A stretch of 6,200 nucleotides of DNA, taken from the NCBI GenBank assembly GCA_001701105.1, contig DAAI01000060.1:6131-12330 (forward strand). The letters are read 5' to 3'. Positions 5,561 to 6,200 of this stretch are shown piece by piece (position 1 is the first letter of the stretch; every line of letters starts with the position of its first letter). The position numbers and the translations under genes were made by a program. The stretch comes from Bacteroidales bacterium GP1. Lineage in GTDB: Bacteria > Bacteroidota > Bacteroidia > Bacteroidales > Muribaculaceae. The notes under the pieces are model-generated. The model did no database searches, was not told the origin of the DNA, and was given only the letters and a program-made list of their open reading frames with translations.

Positions 5561-6200
5561 ATGGAAGTGGATCTGGTTTATCTTTGGGTGGATGGAAATG
5601 ATCCGGCCTGGCAGAAGAAACATAGTGAGTTTACAGGCGCGCCGATGATCGATCGGTCGGCCGATTGCAAGGGCCGTTATGTGGATAACGAAGAATTGAA
5701 ATATAGTCTCCGTTCGGTGGAGCAATATGCACCCTGGATTCGCAAAATATTCATAGTCACCGATAATCAGGTACCGAAATGGCTCGCTACTTCCAATCCG
5801 AAAGTGGAGATTGTAGATCACAAGGAGATATTGCCTCCCGAAAGCCTGCCATGTTTTAATTCAGTGATAATTGAGCATCACCTGTATAAGATTCCCGGTC
5901 TTGCAGAGCATTTCCTCTATGCCAATGATGATATGCTGCTCAATAAGCCCGTGAAGCCGGAAGATTTTTTTACACCCGAGGGCTATCCCATTATCCGGAT
6001 GAGGAGACGTCCGTTCAATAAACTTGTTGTATGGTTCAGGGACAAAGTGCTGAAAAAGCCTCTCGGGAATTATAACCGTAAGATCAATAATTCAGCATTA
6101 TTGGTGGAGGATAAATTCGGGAAATATTATGGCGGGAAGCCTCATCATAATATCGACTCCTATTGCAAGAGCCATTTCGTCCATGTGGTGGAATTATTAA
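5561..6200 (+). CDS. Stealth-family sugar-phosphate transferase, N-terminal 213 residues
   Basis: Stealth proteins transfer a sugar 1-phosphate from a nucleotide sugar to a glycan, making phosphodiester links in capsules and other surface polysaccharides; animal GlcNAc-1-phosphotransferase is a distant relative. Conserved region 1 is VDLVYLWVDGNDPAW (3-17). Region 2 spans about 39-150: RYVDNEELKYSLRSVEQYAP (39-58), WIRKIFIVTDNQVPKWL (59-75), FNSVIIEHHLYKIPGL (99-114) and FLYANDDMLLNKPV (118-131), including the N-D-D motif. Region 3 probably begins near KPHHNIDSYCKSHF (193-206). The gene is open at the right edge, so the rest of region 3 and region 4 are not seen. The ATG at 5561 puts region 1 right at the N-terminus, as usual for the family; an upstream ATG at 5544 is out of frame. 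No signal peptide, so probably cytoplasmic. It is divergent from the ATP-grasp gene. Donor and acceptor sugars cannot be told. Confidence 0.92.
   Translation, partial: MEVDLVYLWVDGNDPAWQKKHSEFTGAPMIDRSADCKGRYVDNEELKYSLRSVEQYAPWIRKIFIVTDNQVPKWLATSNPKVEIVDHKEILPPESLPCFNSVIIEHHLYKIPGLAEHFLYANDDMLLNKPVKPEDFFTPEGYPIIRMRRRPFNKLVVWFRDKVLKKPLGNYNRKINNSALLVEDKFGKYYGGKPHHNIDSYCKSHFVHVVELL

Noticed and set aside
5544..5648. A 34-codon plus-strand reading frame (MNNQRIWKWIW start) overlapping the beginning of the Stealth gene.
   Set aside because: It is out of frame with the conserved Stealth motifs, its AUG would lie only about 5 nt from the predicted transcript end, and the W-rich composition looks like an off-frame reading.

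Overview
The window looks like chromosomal DNA from a member of the phylum Bacteroidota, most likely order Bacteroidales. Two things suggest this: promoters of the TTTG / TAnnTTTG type, without the usual Shine-Dalgarno sequences at gene starts, and the gene order parE-coaD-S41 peptidase, which I recall as common in Bacteroidales. The family cannot be fixed from the sequence; a gut Muribaculaceae-like genome would fit but is a guess.

Layout. Positions 1-4297 hold a minus-strand block that reads right to left: parE (topoisomerase IV subunit B), coaD (phosphopantetheine adenylyltransferase, overlapping the parE stop), a secreted C-terminal processing peptidase of family S41, and the start of a small exported protein that runs off the left edge. 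Gaps of 35-36 bp and one overlap suggest a single transcript. A 190-bp spacer (4298-4487) follows, with a plausible parE promoter, an A/T tract and a five-copy 10-bp tandem repeat. Positions 4488-6200 hold two divergent genes for surface-glycan chemistry: a TupA-like ATP-grasp ligase on the minus strand and a Stealth-family sugar-phosphate transferase on the plus strand, cut by the right edge. They share a 179-bp intergenic region with two well-formed, oppositely facing Bacteroidota promoters, one lying inside a near-perfect inverted repeat.

How the parts work together. The left block is housekeeping: chromosome decatenation, coenzyme A synthesis and envelope proteolysis. The right pair probably marks the edge of a capsule or exopolysaccharide locus. 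The Stealth enzyme would make phosphodiester-linked sugars, and the ATP-grasp protein would add an amide-linked group to a glycan or its precursor. That joint role is inferred from family membership and proximity.

No RNA gene, CRISPR array, insertion sequence or prophage gene was seen. Nothing here is clearly a new system. The most interesting items are the glycan-modification pair with its divergent control region, and the tandem repeat.
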